Origin: Scilla litardierei
Taxonomy: Eukaryota; Streptophyta; Magnoliopsida; Asparagales; Asparagaceae
Length of the DNA: 64,000 nt
Assembly (NCBI GenBank): GCA_030789695.1
Contig: CM061139.1
Span: 10,121,878-10,185,877, forward strand
Direction of reading: 5' to 3'
Both the position numbers and the translations under genes were made by a program. Positions 46,001 through 57,033 of the stretch are shown here, one piece after another. The notes under the pieces are model-generated. The model did not search any database and was not told where the DNA came from. It saw nothing but the letters and a program-made list of their open reading frames with translations. How positions within the stretch are numbered: position 1 is the stretch's first letter; each line of letters starts with the position of its first letter.

Positions 46001-48278
46001 AACTTTCGCCTTTAGGAGAATGCCTTTTGGATTATGCAATGCACCTGCTACTTTTCAGCGTTGCATGTTGAGTATCTTTAGCGATATGGTTGAGAGGATT
46101 ATGGAAGTGTTTATGGATGATTTCTCTGTATATGGCACTTCATTTGAAAATTGTTTATCTAACTTAGCTCTTGTCTTGCACAGGTGCCAGGAAAAGAACC
46201 TGCTGTTAAACTAGGAAAAGTGGCATTTCATGACAACTGAAGGTTTGGTTCTTGGACACCTAGTCTCCAAATCAGGTATTCAGGTAGACAGAGCAAAAGT
46301 TGAGGTGATTGAGAAGTTGCCTACACCAAAATGCGTCAAGGACATTCGATCCTTTCTAGGCCATGCAGGATTTTATCGAAGATTCATAAAGGATTTCAGC
46401 GCCATCTCCCGCCCCCTCTGCCACTTATTAACTTTAAATGCTGATTTCATATGGACACAAGAGTGTCAAGTTTCATTTGATAAATTAAAGAACTCACTAG
46501 TTTCCTCCCCTATTTTGCAGGTTCCAGACTGGAATATGCCATTTGAAATCATGTGTGATGCAAGTGACTACGCAATGTTGGCAGTGCTTGGGCAAAAGAA
46601 AGAGAAAGTTCCTTGTGTGATCTACTATGCCAGTAAAATGTTAAATGAAGCACAAAGGAACTATACTACTACGGAGAAGGAGTTGCTGGCAGTGGTGTTT
46701 GCATTGGAGAAATTCAGAAGCTATATATTGGGCTCACCTATTCTCATCTTTACAGATCATTCTGCACTGAAATATCTTTTATCTAAAAAGGATGATAAAC
46801 CTAGACTTATACGATGGATTCTCCTTTTGCAGGAATTCAATATTCAGATCAAGGATAAAAAAGGAGTTGAGAACAATGTCGCAGATCACCTTTCTAGATT
46901 GACGGTGGGAACAGAGTCGCCTGCCATTCCATTGCGAGATTCCTTCCCAGATGAGCAGCTTTTCACCATCTCTACTCTACCATGGTATGCAGATATAGCT
47001 AATTATTTGGTGACAGGTAGAACCCCTCCACATTGGTCTTCTTTAGATTTCAAACGCTTCAAGCATGAGGTAAAATCGTTCTATTTTGATGATCCTTATC
47101 TTTTTAAATACTGTGGAGACCAAATTGTAAGGAGATGTGTACCCGACCATGAGTTTGATAGTGTTTTACATTTTTGCCATGATGGGGTATGTGGGGGGCA
47201 CTTTTCAGCTCATAAGACTGTTGCCAAAATTTTACAGAGTGGTTTTTATTGGCCTACAATGTTTAAAGATGCATATGCTTATTGTAAATCATGTGTGCGT
47301 TGTCAACAGTTGGGGGGAATTACAAAAAGAAACATGATGCCATTGAACCCCATGCTAGAAATAGAATTATTTGATTGTTGGGGTATTGATTTCATGGGGC
47401 CTTTTCCACCATCTTTTGGATATATATTTGTATTGGTTGCCATTGATTATGTTTCTAAATGGGTGGAAGCTATTCCTTGCAGGTCCAACGACGCTTCCAT
47501 TGTGCTGAAATTTTTGAAAGAGAACATCTTCTCGCGCTTTGGAGTGCCAAAGGCCATTATCAGTGATGGAGGTTCTCATTTCTGCAATAGGATCTTTGCA
47601 AATCTAATGAAGAAATTTGGGGTGACACATAAAGTTTCAACACCTTACCATCCTCAAACAAATGGGCAAGCGGAATTGGCGAACAAGGAAATCAAGAACA
47701 TTCTTCAGAAAACAGTGAATCCAACACGCAAAGATTGGAGTCTTCGCTTGCCTGAAGCTCTATGGGCCTACAGGACAGCATACAAGACTATCTTAGGGAT
47801 GTCACCGTTTCGTTTGGTTTATGGAAAAAATTGCCATCTTCCTGTTGAATTAGAGCATAAATCTTTTTGGGCAATTAAAACACTTAATTTGCTTGATGAC
47901 TCATCAAATGTTTCTCGTAAATTGCAGATCATGGAGCTTGATGAGATACGACGAGAGGCATATGAAAATGCAAAGCTAGCAAAAGAAAGGATGAAAGCTG
48001 TGCACGACAAGATGATCCTACAAAAGGAATTCAAAGTTGGAGACAAGGTTTTGTTGTACAATTCAAGACTCCATATATTTCCAAGAAAGCTACGCTCAAA
48101 ATGGACGGGACCATACTTTGTCAAAGAAGTCTTTTCACATGGAGCGGTGGTCTTAGTGAATGAAAAGGATGGCCATGAATTCAAAGTCAACGGACAACGT
48201 CTGAAACATTTTCAAGAGCTTTGGGCCAGAGAGGATACCACCATTGATCTCACAGATCCACCTTCGGGTGGTCACTAA
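43016..48278 (+). pseudogene. gag-pol of Ath-3, interrupted twice
   Basis: One reading frame apart from two lesions. Gag: GEDRENPYLHIKTFEEAC, LFPFSLKDKAKNWFN, CPHHGFDKGR, zinc knuckle CX2CX4HX4C at about 43887-43933. Protease: LLDLGSSVNILP, Asp near 44771. Directly after it a 22-bp tandem duplication (44788-44831) shifts the frame and creates a stop. RT follows (CVDYRKLNAKTRKDHFPLP, FMDD near 46113-46124). A TAG stands at 46212-46214, in frame with the sequence on both sides, most simply a Trp codon changed by G to A. RNase [28 protein letters not shown]. Integrase: zinc finger ending CKSCVRC, catalytic Asp in GIDFMGP (47383), Asp in ISDGGSHF (47562), Glu in [10 protein letters not shown]. 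No chromodomain. All catalytic motifs are intact. Confidence 0.92.
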
Positions 48279-49563
48279 TCAGGTGTGTTCTTTCCATGAT
48301 TCCCTCTCCTTAACATTGAGGACAATGCTTATTTTAAGTTGGGGGGAGGGTATATACTTTTAGGATTTTTTTTATTTTTTCCCTTTTCAAAATTTTTTTT
48401 TCTTTTATAAAAAAGGGGTTGAGTCAAGAATTATCACCAATGCTTATTACACCTAGAAATGAACCTCATATGATGACAATTCTCGAAGTCTATTCACCAC
48501 TGTTCACATATGATTTATTTTCCTCCACCGCTATTGTTAAATATTTCATTCTCATTCGACATGAATGTTAGTACTCATGGTAAATCTCTGATGATATATC
48601 TCAATGGTAGGATTGAATTGATGACTTAATGAATCTTGAAGTTATGAATTAGCAAGTCGTATGCTTTCAATGGAACACACCATCACAAAATGACTTGAGC
48701 ATTGCTTTGTATCTCATATTCATTGCTATTTGCATGCTTTGTGTGATCTTGGGTGGAAAGTCTACACTGTCTTTTGAAATGATTAGGATAACGCATTCTT
48801 GTGAAAGAATAAAGAAAAGGAAGCTATCTTGCCAAGTTATTTATGCACGCACAAAAGAAAGAATGAAATAAGATGAATGAAGAAAAATGAATGAACGAAT
48901 AAATGTGTCATTAAAGAAATAACTTGGTTGGCTCGATTAGTACAGTCCGAGGGGTCCTTCTTGGCCTAATGCCATATTATCGTCTGATTTGGGAGCCATT
49001 GACTGGAACCTCAATCATTTGGTGGAGCGATCCAAGTTATACATTTTTTTCTGCAAATGTTGCTTGATGCGCGTTACGCAGAACCAATAAAATGAGAAAA
49101 GAAGAGCAAAAAAAAAGTGTGCATCATTAGCAAGGCAAGAGAACTTCCAAAGCTTAAAGAAAGCACAAGATATGGTGTGATTTCCTATGAATGAAAACTG
49201 ACGTGTGTATGTCTTGATGCCAATCTATTTTTGCTTGCTTTGCATGATACATCTACGCTCCAATTTATAAACTTTGATTGAAAGGTGTGAGCCATTGATT
49301 TTGCATACCATGCGCTATGAAGTAATGGAAAGTGAAGTTAAGTTGAGTTAATGACCATTTTAGAGATACTTGCTTTTCATTGTAAACCCATGAGTACCAT
49401 TATATAATGAGCATGAAATCTTGGCATTAGTGTGTGGTTATATTCTTTTGTCGTTGTAGTATGGTGGTGAGTAAATTGAGATCTGATACGGTGATCTCGA
49501 TGTATATTTGATATCGATCTCGCTCATTTTGCTAGAGACTAGCAAAACGCTAGTTGGGGGGTG
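48279..49563 (+). other. Ath-3 3' non-coding region and polypurine tracts
   Basis: No ORF. An internal tract AAGTTGGGGGGAGGG (48336-48350) follows ACATTGAGGACAATG (48313) by 23 bp, the same arrangement as in Ath-1. The true tract TAGTTGGGGGGTG (49551-49563) adjoins the LTR. AT-rich sequence lies between. Confidence 0.8.
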
Positions 49564-51306
49564 TGATTCGGGTTGAATATTGCGTATTTAACCCCCTAAT
49601 TAGTCCTATGATGTGCCTATATAATACTTAATTGCTCTCTAATATGTGCGTATTTTTCTCATCATCATTTATTAGAGAAATTACACTATTTGTGCACGAA
49701 ACGTGAATTTGATTGTGTATTTATGCAATTTTATATTTTTCTTAGCATCCTCTCGATCTCACGATTCCAACGACTATTTATTTGTATTTTTCTGAGATCT
49801 GTGCTAATTACTATGAATTTTTGAATGCAGAATACTAATTAAATGGAGAAATACGCAAGAAATACGGTTATACGCGGGGAAATACGTTTCCGTATGCACT
49901 GCGCACGCATCTTGGCGGACATCTGCGGAAGCGGCGCCGTTGGATCACAATCCAACGGCCAGGAACGAAGCGGAAGCGCGCCTCAGAGCAATCATCCGCG
50001 TGCTACGTGGCACGATCCCATGAGGCTGCCGCGCGAACGGACGGTTGCGATGGCTTTCAATTCGAAATCCTATTCGAATCGCTGGGGACGACGTGGGTCA
50101 GCTACGGTCGTTGATCTCTCATCGTGCGGATGATCTTCAACCCAATGCGGACGAAGCGGCTGCGACATTAGCGGGCGACGTGGCCAAGCGACGACCGATC
50201 GATCTCGATCTAACGGCCGGGTGATTGAGAACAGCGAAGCGGAACGGACGAGAAATAGCGGCGATGTGGCACCTTGGGGACCGCACGATTCCAATCGAAC
50301 GGCTGTGATTATCTCCGATCCGAATTCGAAGTCGGTAGCGGATCGGGCCCGCACGAACTCTAAAGACCACGTGGCGGCTCCTGGGCGCATCCTGCATCGA
50401 TCGAGCGGTCCAGATTGCTCAGCGATCGTGGGTACGGATTTAACATGATATGGGTGCAGGTTTAGACCCGTTAAGCTCTCTAAACCCGCAATGCTAATAT
50501 ATAAGCGTATTTTAGGGTTTTGGGGGTATTCTGGCGTATTTTGGGACTTTTGGAGCGGCTACTGTGCGTATTTCTCCAGGAGAAAATTCTGAAAATTTCC
50601 AGAGACTGTTCTTCCTATTCTCAGAGAGTTTTGGGTTCTAAGGAGGAGATTTGGTGATAATTTCTTGAACTTATACCCCGTATTTGGTGTATTTCGTTGT
50701 ATTTTGCTACTTAAACGATGTATTTTGCTATCAAATCTGATTTTTATTGCACCCTGCGTGGCTAATCTCTTTGTGCTAGGGTTGTGATGTAGTTAGGAGT
50801 ATGTAGTTGCTAAATCTCACGTCTTTAGCCCGATTATCATGTCAAAATTGCTAGTAATGTTGATTTCTACAACGTATTTGATGGGTATTTGCTTATTGTC
50901 GGTATTGTTGATGTGCCCTACGGCTAGGCCCTGATAAGGCTAGCTAATTTGTGTTCTCTAATCTGAACTTATCACTGCGATTATTGTTTAATGAGATCAA
51001 CATTGCTAGTAATACGTTTAAGGCTATTTTGACTAGTTTTCATCGATTTATCTTCCGACGCCTTCACGCCTTGACTTTCGTGATACCGTAATACTTGTAG
51101 GAACCACTTTCTTTGCTACAAATCCTTACACTATTCTTCACCTTCACAAAGGTGGTTGTTTTCTTAACCGTATATTTTATTTGATTAGTTGGATTTGTGT
51201 TATCTCAGGTCGACTTGTCCCGAGGATTCGACTCTGGACTCTCCAGATACTACTTGCACGATCTCCTGCGCTTGGGAGTAAAGCTCACATTGTTTTGAGA
51301 GAGGCA
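49564..51306 (+). repeat. Ath-3 3' LTR (1743 bp)
   Basis: Matches the 5' LTR with about 17 substitutions, a few small indels, and a 102-bp deletion at 51072 (between CCTTGAC and TTTCGTGATA). Confidence 0.95.
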
Positions 51307-52192
51307 ATTGGCAATGAAAAATGATTGTTTGTAGTATGTTCACTAAACAACCTGTAAATCACATTATTTTAAATTGCTGTAAATGTTGTAAGATGAGAAT
51401 TTCTAATGATTATTGTGATGCACACCTTGCTTGTAAACACGTTACCAGAACGAACATTAATGAAACTTCTAGACAATGCTTGAATTTGTGAATTCGTGTG
51501 CCTCAAAGTCGAATCTTGATTTCGTGATGTCGTATGAGTCGACTAGGCTGTCTCGTGTTCTAGCAAAAATTTTGGGTGGGGTTAGGGTTGAGCGGCCACT
51601 AAGCGTATGAAGGGATCCTCTTTTTAAGAGCACCACCCGCATGCGGTGTGTAGCGTCAATCACGGTAGTACCCCCGTGAGAAGAACGATTCACTCATCAC
51701 ATCTTAAAGGCGAGAACCCTATGAGAGATAGAAAACAGTGACACGGAACTTGAACTCTTTTATGATATTAGTTGAACACTAGAATTGCCATGTTAACAAC
51801 AGTCACAAAATTGCCATGTTCATTAATGCTTGTCTTTAAATTTCCTAGAACTGCCAAGTTTAGGTGTACTTTATTTTACTTTAAAATTTGCCATGATTAT
51901 AACCATGTTGATGTCATCTTGTACAAACAATTAATGGTTCATAATTTATTTCTATTTGTACACCTTGCCTTGGTCGTCTCATCTCTTCTTGCAGACCCTT
52001 GCTGAAATATATTCGTGTTTTTGAATTTATGTCAGATCCCGAGCCAGAGTACCAGGAGGACTAGTTGAGATAGCTGAACCAGTGGACTAAGAGTTGTTGA
52101 ACCTATGAAGCATCATTGTATTCTTTTACATTTGTTGAATGGGCCATAGTCCCACTCTTATTTTTCTTCATTGTTGTAATTCAGTTTGAGAC
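51307..52192 (+). repeat. LARD-1 right LTR, last part, truncated
   Basis: Continues the LTR after Ath-3. Hairpin-module homologue near 51545-51690 (first stem decayed to GCTGT/CTAGC). It breaks off at about 52192 after GTTTGAGAC; the last 200 bp present in the left LTR are missing. Confidence 0.85.
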
Positions 52193-52209
52193 GAGTTGTT
52201 GAACCTATG
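52193..52209. other. Filler DNA at the LARD-1/Tat-1 junction
   Basis: The 17 bases GAGTTGTTGAACCTATG repeat 52091-52107 exactly, about 100 bp upstream in LARD-1. Such templated filler is typical of end-joining repair after a break. Confidence 0.55.
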
Positions 52210-52652
52210 CAGACTCATCACGTCTTCGGCTGCCCCCAAATCTGGCGTACACCATCGTGTACATGTAGGGATCGCCTTACCCTTGCAATACTAACAACAC
52301 ACACTAGAGGGGGGTGAATAGTGTGATGGCAATAAAATTGTCCAATTAAAATTAAACTTGCAAATGCGGAATTATAAATACAAGAGGAAATAATTGACAC
52401 AATCAATCCAAACGCAAACACAAGGAATTACCCTGGTTCCCCAAACTTGGGTACATCCAACCATACCAAAATATTCACTATAATCCCATACAGAGAAGTG
52501 AATACAAATCTCACAAGGAGATACCCACACAAAGAGGATTTTGCCCTACACAAGGACCCAACCAGCCCTACACGAGGGTCAAGACTCCCACCAAGAGAAT
52601 CACTAACTCCCACTCAGAGAATTAGGGTTAGCCCTACACTAGGACACTAAAC

Positions 52653-52770
52653 TATCACAAAGAGAGTTACTCCCACAAAGAGAGTTATTCCCACAAAGAG
52701 AATATCCTAATCCCACAAAGAGATAATCTCTCACAAAGAGAGAAAGACTAATTCCCACAAAGAGAATTAG
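52653..52770 (-). other. Hairpin array in Cop-2 3' LTR, loop TCTTTGTGG (minus strand)
   Basis: Units have an invariant 9-nt core (plus strand CCACAAAGA) and unit-specific stems: ACTC/GAGT (52669-52685), TATTC/GAATA (52686-52704), TCTC/GAGA (about 52728-52744) and CTAATTC/GAATTAG (52748-52770). The array lies downstream of the TATA box on the minus strand, so it is in the RNA leader. The 5' LTR has the same array at 57419-57539. Confidence 0.75.
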
Positions 52771-53118
52771 AGACACAAAATCACCAAGTAAAATAAATAC
52801 TCTTACCTATGCCTTGAGATGCTTACTCATAAATGGATGCAAGGCATGGAAGAGGATCTCCAAGTGTTGAGATATGCTTGAAAGCACTTGGATGAATTCC
52901 CTTGAGCTGGACTTCAATGCATGAAGAGGAATGAGAGCTCTAAAGAGGGAATTGAGGGAGTTTGATGGTTGCTTATAGATCTCTTGAGATATTCAATAGC
53001 ATCAAGAAGTATAAGAGATGGCAGCACACCCATATATATATGAGCCCTATATTAAACCCCAAAACCCAAGAAAACAGCCAAAAATCAATTCTGCAACGGC
53101 TAGAAACTGGGCGAAAAC

Positions 53119-53640
53119 GACAGGAATAGTCGACTGATGATCATAAGACAGTCGACTGATCAATGGCTAGAAAATATCCAACGGCTATAATCTGAGCCAG
53201 GACAGTCGACTGACGAAGACAATACAGTCGACTGAAAACAGGACAGGCACCTGTAAATCCTTCAGCAGGCGACTGCTGCATGGGATGGAATAAAACAGAG
53301 AGCTGCACTCTTTCTCCAGTTAAGCACATAGGTGACTGATGTCAATAATACAGTCGACTGTCTATTAGTCAGGCGACTGTAAAACCTTAATCAGTCGTCT
53401 GCTGTATAAGATGGAGAAAAGACAGAGAGAAGAAGAGATTACACTTACGCTACTCAGACGACTGTTGGCCAATTCCCAGGCGACTGTAAATCTACAGGCG
53501 ACTGTAAACTGAGCAGCAGTCGACTGTGCGTAAAGCTCAAGTTTGAGACAATTGAAATGTTGACTTGAGCTATGCATATCAGTCGACTATAGAAGGATCG
53601 ACATGCGACTGGAAATCACCCAGTCGATTGTAAACCCTTC
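53119..53640 (-). promoter_or_regulatory. Palindrome pairs in Cop-2 3' LTR, CAGTCGACTG type
   Basis: Centres 53131/53153, 53207/53229 and 53333/53355 are each 22 bp apart. Further single copies of CAGGCGACTG and related sequences continue to about 53640. All lie upstream of the TATA box on the minus strand. Confidence 0.75.
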
Positions 53641-54096
53641 ATCAGGTGACTGATGGAAAGCCAGAGACTCCAAGTGAGTCTTTGGACAAGATGAGCCTAT
53701 TGGGTTGGATTCTAAGATAATCCTAAGGCTCACTAAGATGGCTAAATGCATATGCATGAATGAGTAAACCATCTACCAAGGCATTACATTAATCCTAGAC
53801 TCAAAAGAGAGAGAAAGCAATAAAGTAAATTACATGGATTACATTGCTTTCCTTAGAGTCTAAGTCTTCAATCTTGATGCCTTGAAAGCTCTCCATCATC
53901 TCCAAGCTTTGGCACTCCTTGAGTCCAAGCTTTGGCCCTTCTCCACTTGATGTCCATCCTTGCACCAAGTGATTAGTCTCCAAGAAAGATATTCTTGAAA
54001 TAAAACTGTGAGACTAAAACATGAGAGTCATTAGCAACAACATAATGTTGTGATCATCATCAAAATAAGATTGGTATGAAACACCAATACTCAACA

Positions 54097-54960
54097 TTCT
54101 CCCCCTTTTTGATGATGACACACATTATGTAAAATACAAAGAGTTAAAGCACAATGCTAATGAGCTCCCCCTATACTTATATGCACCAATTAAACAATGA
54201 GCTACATAATAGTAAATACGCATTCTACCAAATAACATCATGGTGACATATAATAGGCATGGATTACATAAACCAATTGCAATAGATAATATCAAGCAAA
54301 CATGAATGGTTTATCTAATCCCATATATCTCTCCCCATATGCATAAATATATAACTCTCCCCTATATAGTTACATAATGCATATAACTCTCCTCCTTGAC
54401 ATCGTCAAAAAGGTGGACATCAAATATATCCTCCTTTGTGATCTTAACCAAGATGTGACAATATGCAAGAAAAAGAAAGGAGATGTATGATACCAAATTG
54501 AAAAATTTAGTGGGTATCAATTTACTATCCCATGCTCCCCCTAGATCATAGAAATGGTCAAGTTTTGACTTCTAGGATCTAATACCAATATTGGAGCCAT
54601 GGGCCTAAAGTGTATCAAAGCAATAGATATGGAAAAAAATCAAGCTTCAAAGATACACAAGGATAATGCCAAAAGAGTTATACCATGAAACAACTTGGCA
54701 ATATCAAAGAGGTATGTTTTAAAATATTTTAAACATACAACATATTAACTCCCCCATTGACATATACACACGGATTAAAAATGCATGCATATCAATAAAA
54801 TCCCCAAGATTCCCATTTTCATGAAAAATAAATTTGAAAAACATTTTCAAAATCATGAAACACCAACAACCAATGGGTATGCAAAAAATATAACATTTAA
54901 GCACAAAACCCATGCAATATGCGAATGTGTGTAGGGAACCTAAACATTAGGGAACCAAAA
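54097..54960 (-). other. Cop-2 3' internal non-coding region with polypurine tract
   Basis: Complement of 54097-54110 is AAAAAGGGGGAGAA, directly before the LTR. The remainder is AT-rich with no gene; CTCCCCC runs occur at about 54163 and 54536. Confidence 0.8.
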
Positions 54961-56997
54961 CTAAGAGGAGTTTGATTTCCTAACATAATCACATGAGGTG
55001 ATCACATCCCTAACTAGAGAGTAGATGTAACTATCCCTCTCTTGCACACTAACCTTAGTGGGAATCCATAATCTCAAGGATTTCCTATGCAAGGGTTTTA
55101 CCTTTGCAAGAGGGATGGATGTGGCATGCTTAGGTGTAGAAACTAATTTCTTGGCATGCATAGAATGAGAATTTTTCTTCTTAGCACAAAATGAAGGATT
55201 TTCATTTTTCCTCATCACCTTGTGATCTACATACTTCTTATTGATGTTATTGTTGTACAAGAAAGCATGGTGATTCTTCTTAGGCGCTTTAGCAATATTT
55301 CTTGTATTTGCACCATAAGAAGAATTAGAGGTGGGTTTGGGTACCACATTTTGAATATAACTCAAACCTCCTCTACGATTTTCCGGATGTTGTTTTTCCA
55401 ACAAACCGTGGAGTGAATCCCTAGAATACACAAAGCTTATGAGCTTACGTGATTCCTCTTCACATTTCAACGTAAGTTGTTGAATGTGAGCATTTAAGCT
55501 AAGGTTTTGAGCAACAAGATTTTCATTAGTTAAACTCAATTCCTTAACTTGATAGAGAAGTGTGTCTCTCTCACTAGTGTCATAAGCATGCATTTCATCA
55601 TGAATTACACTAGTAATATCTAGTTCATGCAATCTACTCTTAGCAATCTTATATTTTGTTTTTAATCTATTGTAAGAGGTGATGCACTTACTAGAGTTTT
55701 CGGACACCATACCGAAACGATGTTCAAGCTCCTCGTATGAGATCTTCTCCTCAATCTCATCATCGACTTCTTCCTTGCTAAAGCTTGATGAAGACTTCTC
55801 CTCCAAGCCATGAGGCACAAATCCTCATAGGAGTTGTAAGAGTCGAGCCATGCATCCAACTCATCTTCATTCAAGCCAGAGGGGATAGGAGTAGGAGCAT
55901 TAATAGCAACAAAGCACGCATGAGCATCGTCCTTTGCATCCTCCTCTTCATTACTTGATGTATCCTCACTTGAATCATCAAAAGTCCCGATAAGTTCCTT
56001 CTTGTTATTTTTGGACTTGGACTTCCCTTTCCAATGCTTCTTCCCTTTACCATTGTAAGCTTCTTTGTTGGATTTGGAAGGGCATTCGGTGGACAAGTGA
56101 CCTTTTCCACTGCAAGTATAACAAGTAGAAACCTTGTTAGAATTGGAGGCAAACTTTGACAAAGACTTACCTTACTTGCATTTGAGGAATGATTTGAATT
56201 GCTCGGCAAGCTCCTCAATTTCTTCTTCACTTGCATCTTCTAGGTCATCTTCATCACTAGGAGCTTCTCGATGGAATTTCTTCCTCCACTTGATTGGCTC
56301 CTCCTTGGCATGGAATGTAATCCCCTTTTGCTTCTCCGGCTTCTCGGGCTTCGTTGGTTGAATCTCCTTCTTGTGTTGAAGCTTTACTTCATATGCCATG
56401 AGATTACCAATGCACTCCTCAACGGTGTATTTGGACTGTCATATGACTCCAAAATTCCTTGGCCTTTGACTCCCATCGAGGTGTGAGAGAGTCAAGGATC
56501 TTCTCTACACGATCCTCTTGGGAAATCATCTTCCCAAGTCCCTCCAAAGCGTTCACAATATCAGTGAACCTTGTGAACATCTCTGAAATGCTTTCGCCTT
56601 CCTGCATCTTAAACATTTCATATTTAGATCTAAACACAGTTTGTTTAGATTTCTTTGCCTTTGTTGTCCATTCATGACAAATCTCCAAAGTATGCCAAAT
56701 TTCATTGGCCATTTTACACATGGAGATGCGGTTGAACTCATTTGCTGAGAGGGCGCAATGGAATGCATTCATAGCCCTTGCATTGTACTTGATCGAGTCC
56801 TTCTCCGCCTTTGTCCTTGAAGCCGCAGGAGTAGTGGGCTTCTCAAATGGCACCTCTGTAATGTCACATAGGTCTTGACCCTCCAAGTAGATCATCATCC
56901 TGATCTTCCAACTAGGGTAGTTGGTTCCGTTGAAGAGCGGGGGTCGAACGGTTGAGTGACCTTCTTCATGAGATGCGAATGTTGCGTTGAATGCCAT
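54961..56997 (-). pseudogene. gag of Cop-2, slightly damaged
   Basis: Starts MAFNATFASHEEG at 56997. N-terminal UBN2/DUF4219-type Gag: RPPLFNGTNYPSWKIRM, ANEFNRISMCKMANEIW, MFTRFTDIVNALEGLGK. A frameshift or stop lies near 56430. The next block (MAYEVKLQHKKE) has an acidic stretch. A zinc knuckle CYTCSGKGHLSTECP follows at about 56110. A frameshift near 55810 leads to a long, charged, probably coiled-coil tail (55818-54961). It ends LRLWIPTKVS...YVRKSNSS, matching the Cop-1 Gag end. Loss of pol but retention of gag suggests that Gag, or its RNA, still matters for movement. The three breaks make this copy unlikely to give full-length Gag. Confidence 0.85.
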
Positions 56998-57019
56998 CGT
57001 TGCAGTATGCTATAATCTC

Positions 57020-57031
57020 GCTCTGATACCA
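57020..57031 (-). other. Primer binding site of Cop-2
   Basis: TGGTATCAGAGC on the minus strand, two bases inside the LTR end. Confidence 0.95.
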
Positions 57032-57033
57032 AT

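Larger units (their letters stand above)
41022..51306 (+). mobile_element. Ath-3, nearly complete Athila-type gypsy element
   Basis: 10,285 bp with LTRs, tRNA-Asp primer site, full-length gag-pol and polypurine tract, flanked by perfect ATTGG duplications (41017-41021, 51307-51311). Its LTRs are unrelated to those of Ath-1/Ath-2. No ATHILA ORF2 is present; 1.3 kb of non-coding DNA follows pol. Only two lesions interrupt gag-pol: a 22-bp tandem duplication and one stop. LTR differences are about 1 percent plus a 102-bp deletion in the 3' LTR. Confidence 0.95.
23411..52192 (+). mobile_element. LARD-1, large non-coding LTR element, broken up by three insertions
   Basis: Own sequence: left LTR 23411-25707 plus 34368-34733, internal 34734-37447, right LTR 37448-37449 plus 39130-41021 plus 51307-52192. 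The left LTR lacks about its first 310 bp and the right LTR about its last 200 bp; both outer ends are deletion junctions. Total LTR length should be about 2.9-3 kb. No coding domain is visible. The 3' end of the internal part (GGACGGAAT, TTCTTAAGGTGGGTAG) resembles the end of Del/Tekay chromoviruses, so it is probably a derivative of that lineage. Insertions: LARD-2, a solo copia LTR and Ath-3. Confidence 0.8.
52264..54096 (-). repeat. Cop-2 3' LTR (1833 bp)
   Basis: On the minus strand begins TGTTGAGTATTG (54096) and ends CCCTACA (52264). Palindromes CAGTCGACTG and variants at 53119-53640, TATA at 53031-53041, hairpin array at 52653-52770. It lacks the 41-bp duplication of the 5' LTR. Confidence 0.95.

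Noticed and set aside
53119..53165. Hammerhead ribozyme (retrozyme) in the Cop-2 LTR, suggested by CTGATGA
   Set aside because: The CTGATGA is not followed by a stem and GAAA in the needed order, and the LTRs are far longer than retrozyme LTRs.
53119..53640. CRISPR-like array of short repeats
   Set aside because: Plant DNA; the sites are 10-bp palindromes with unequal spacers, not identical repeats of 25-40 bp.
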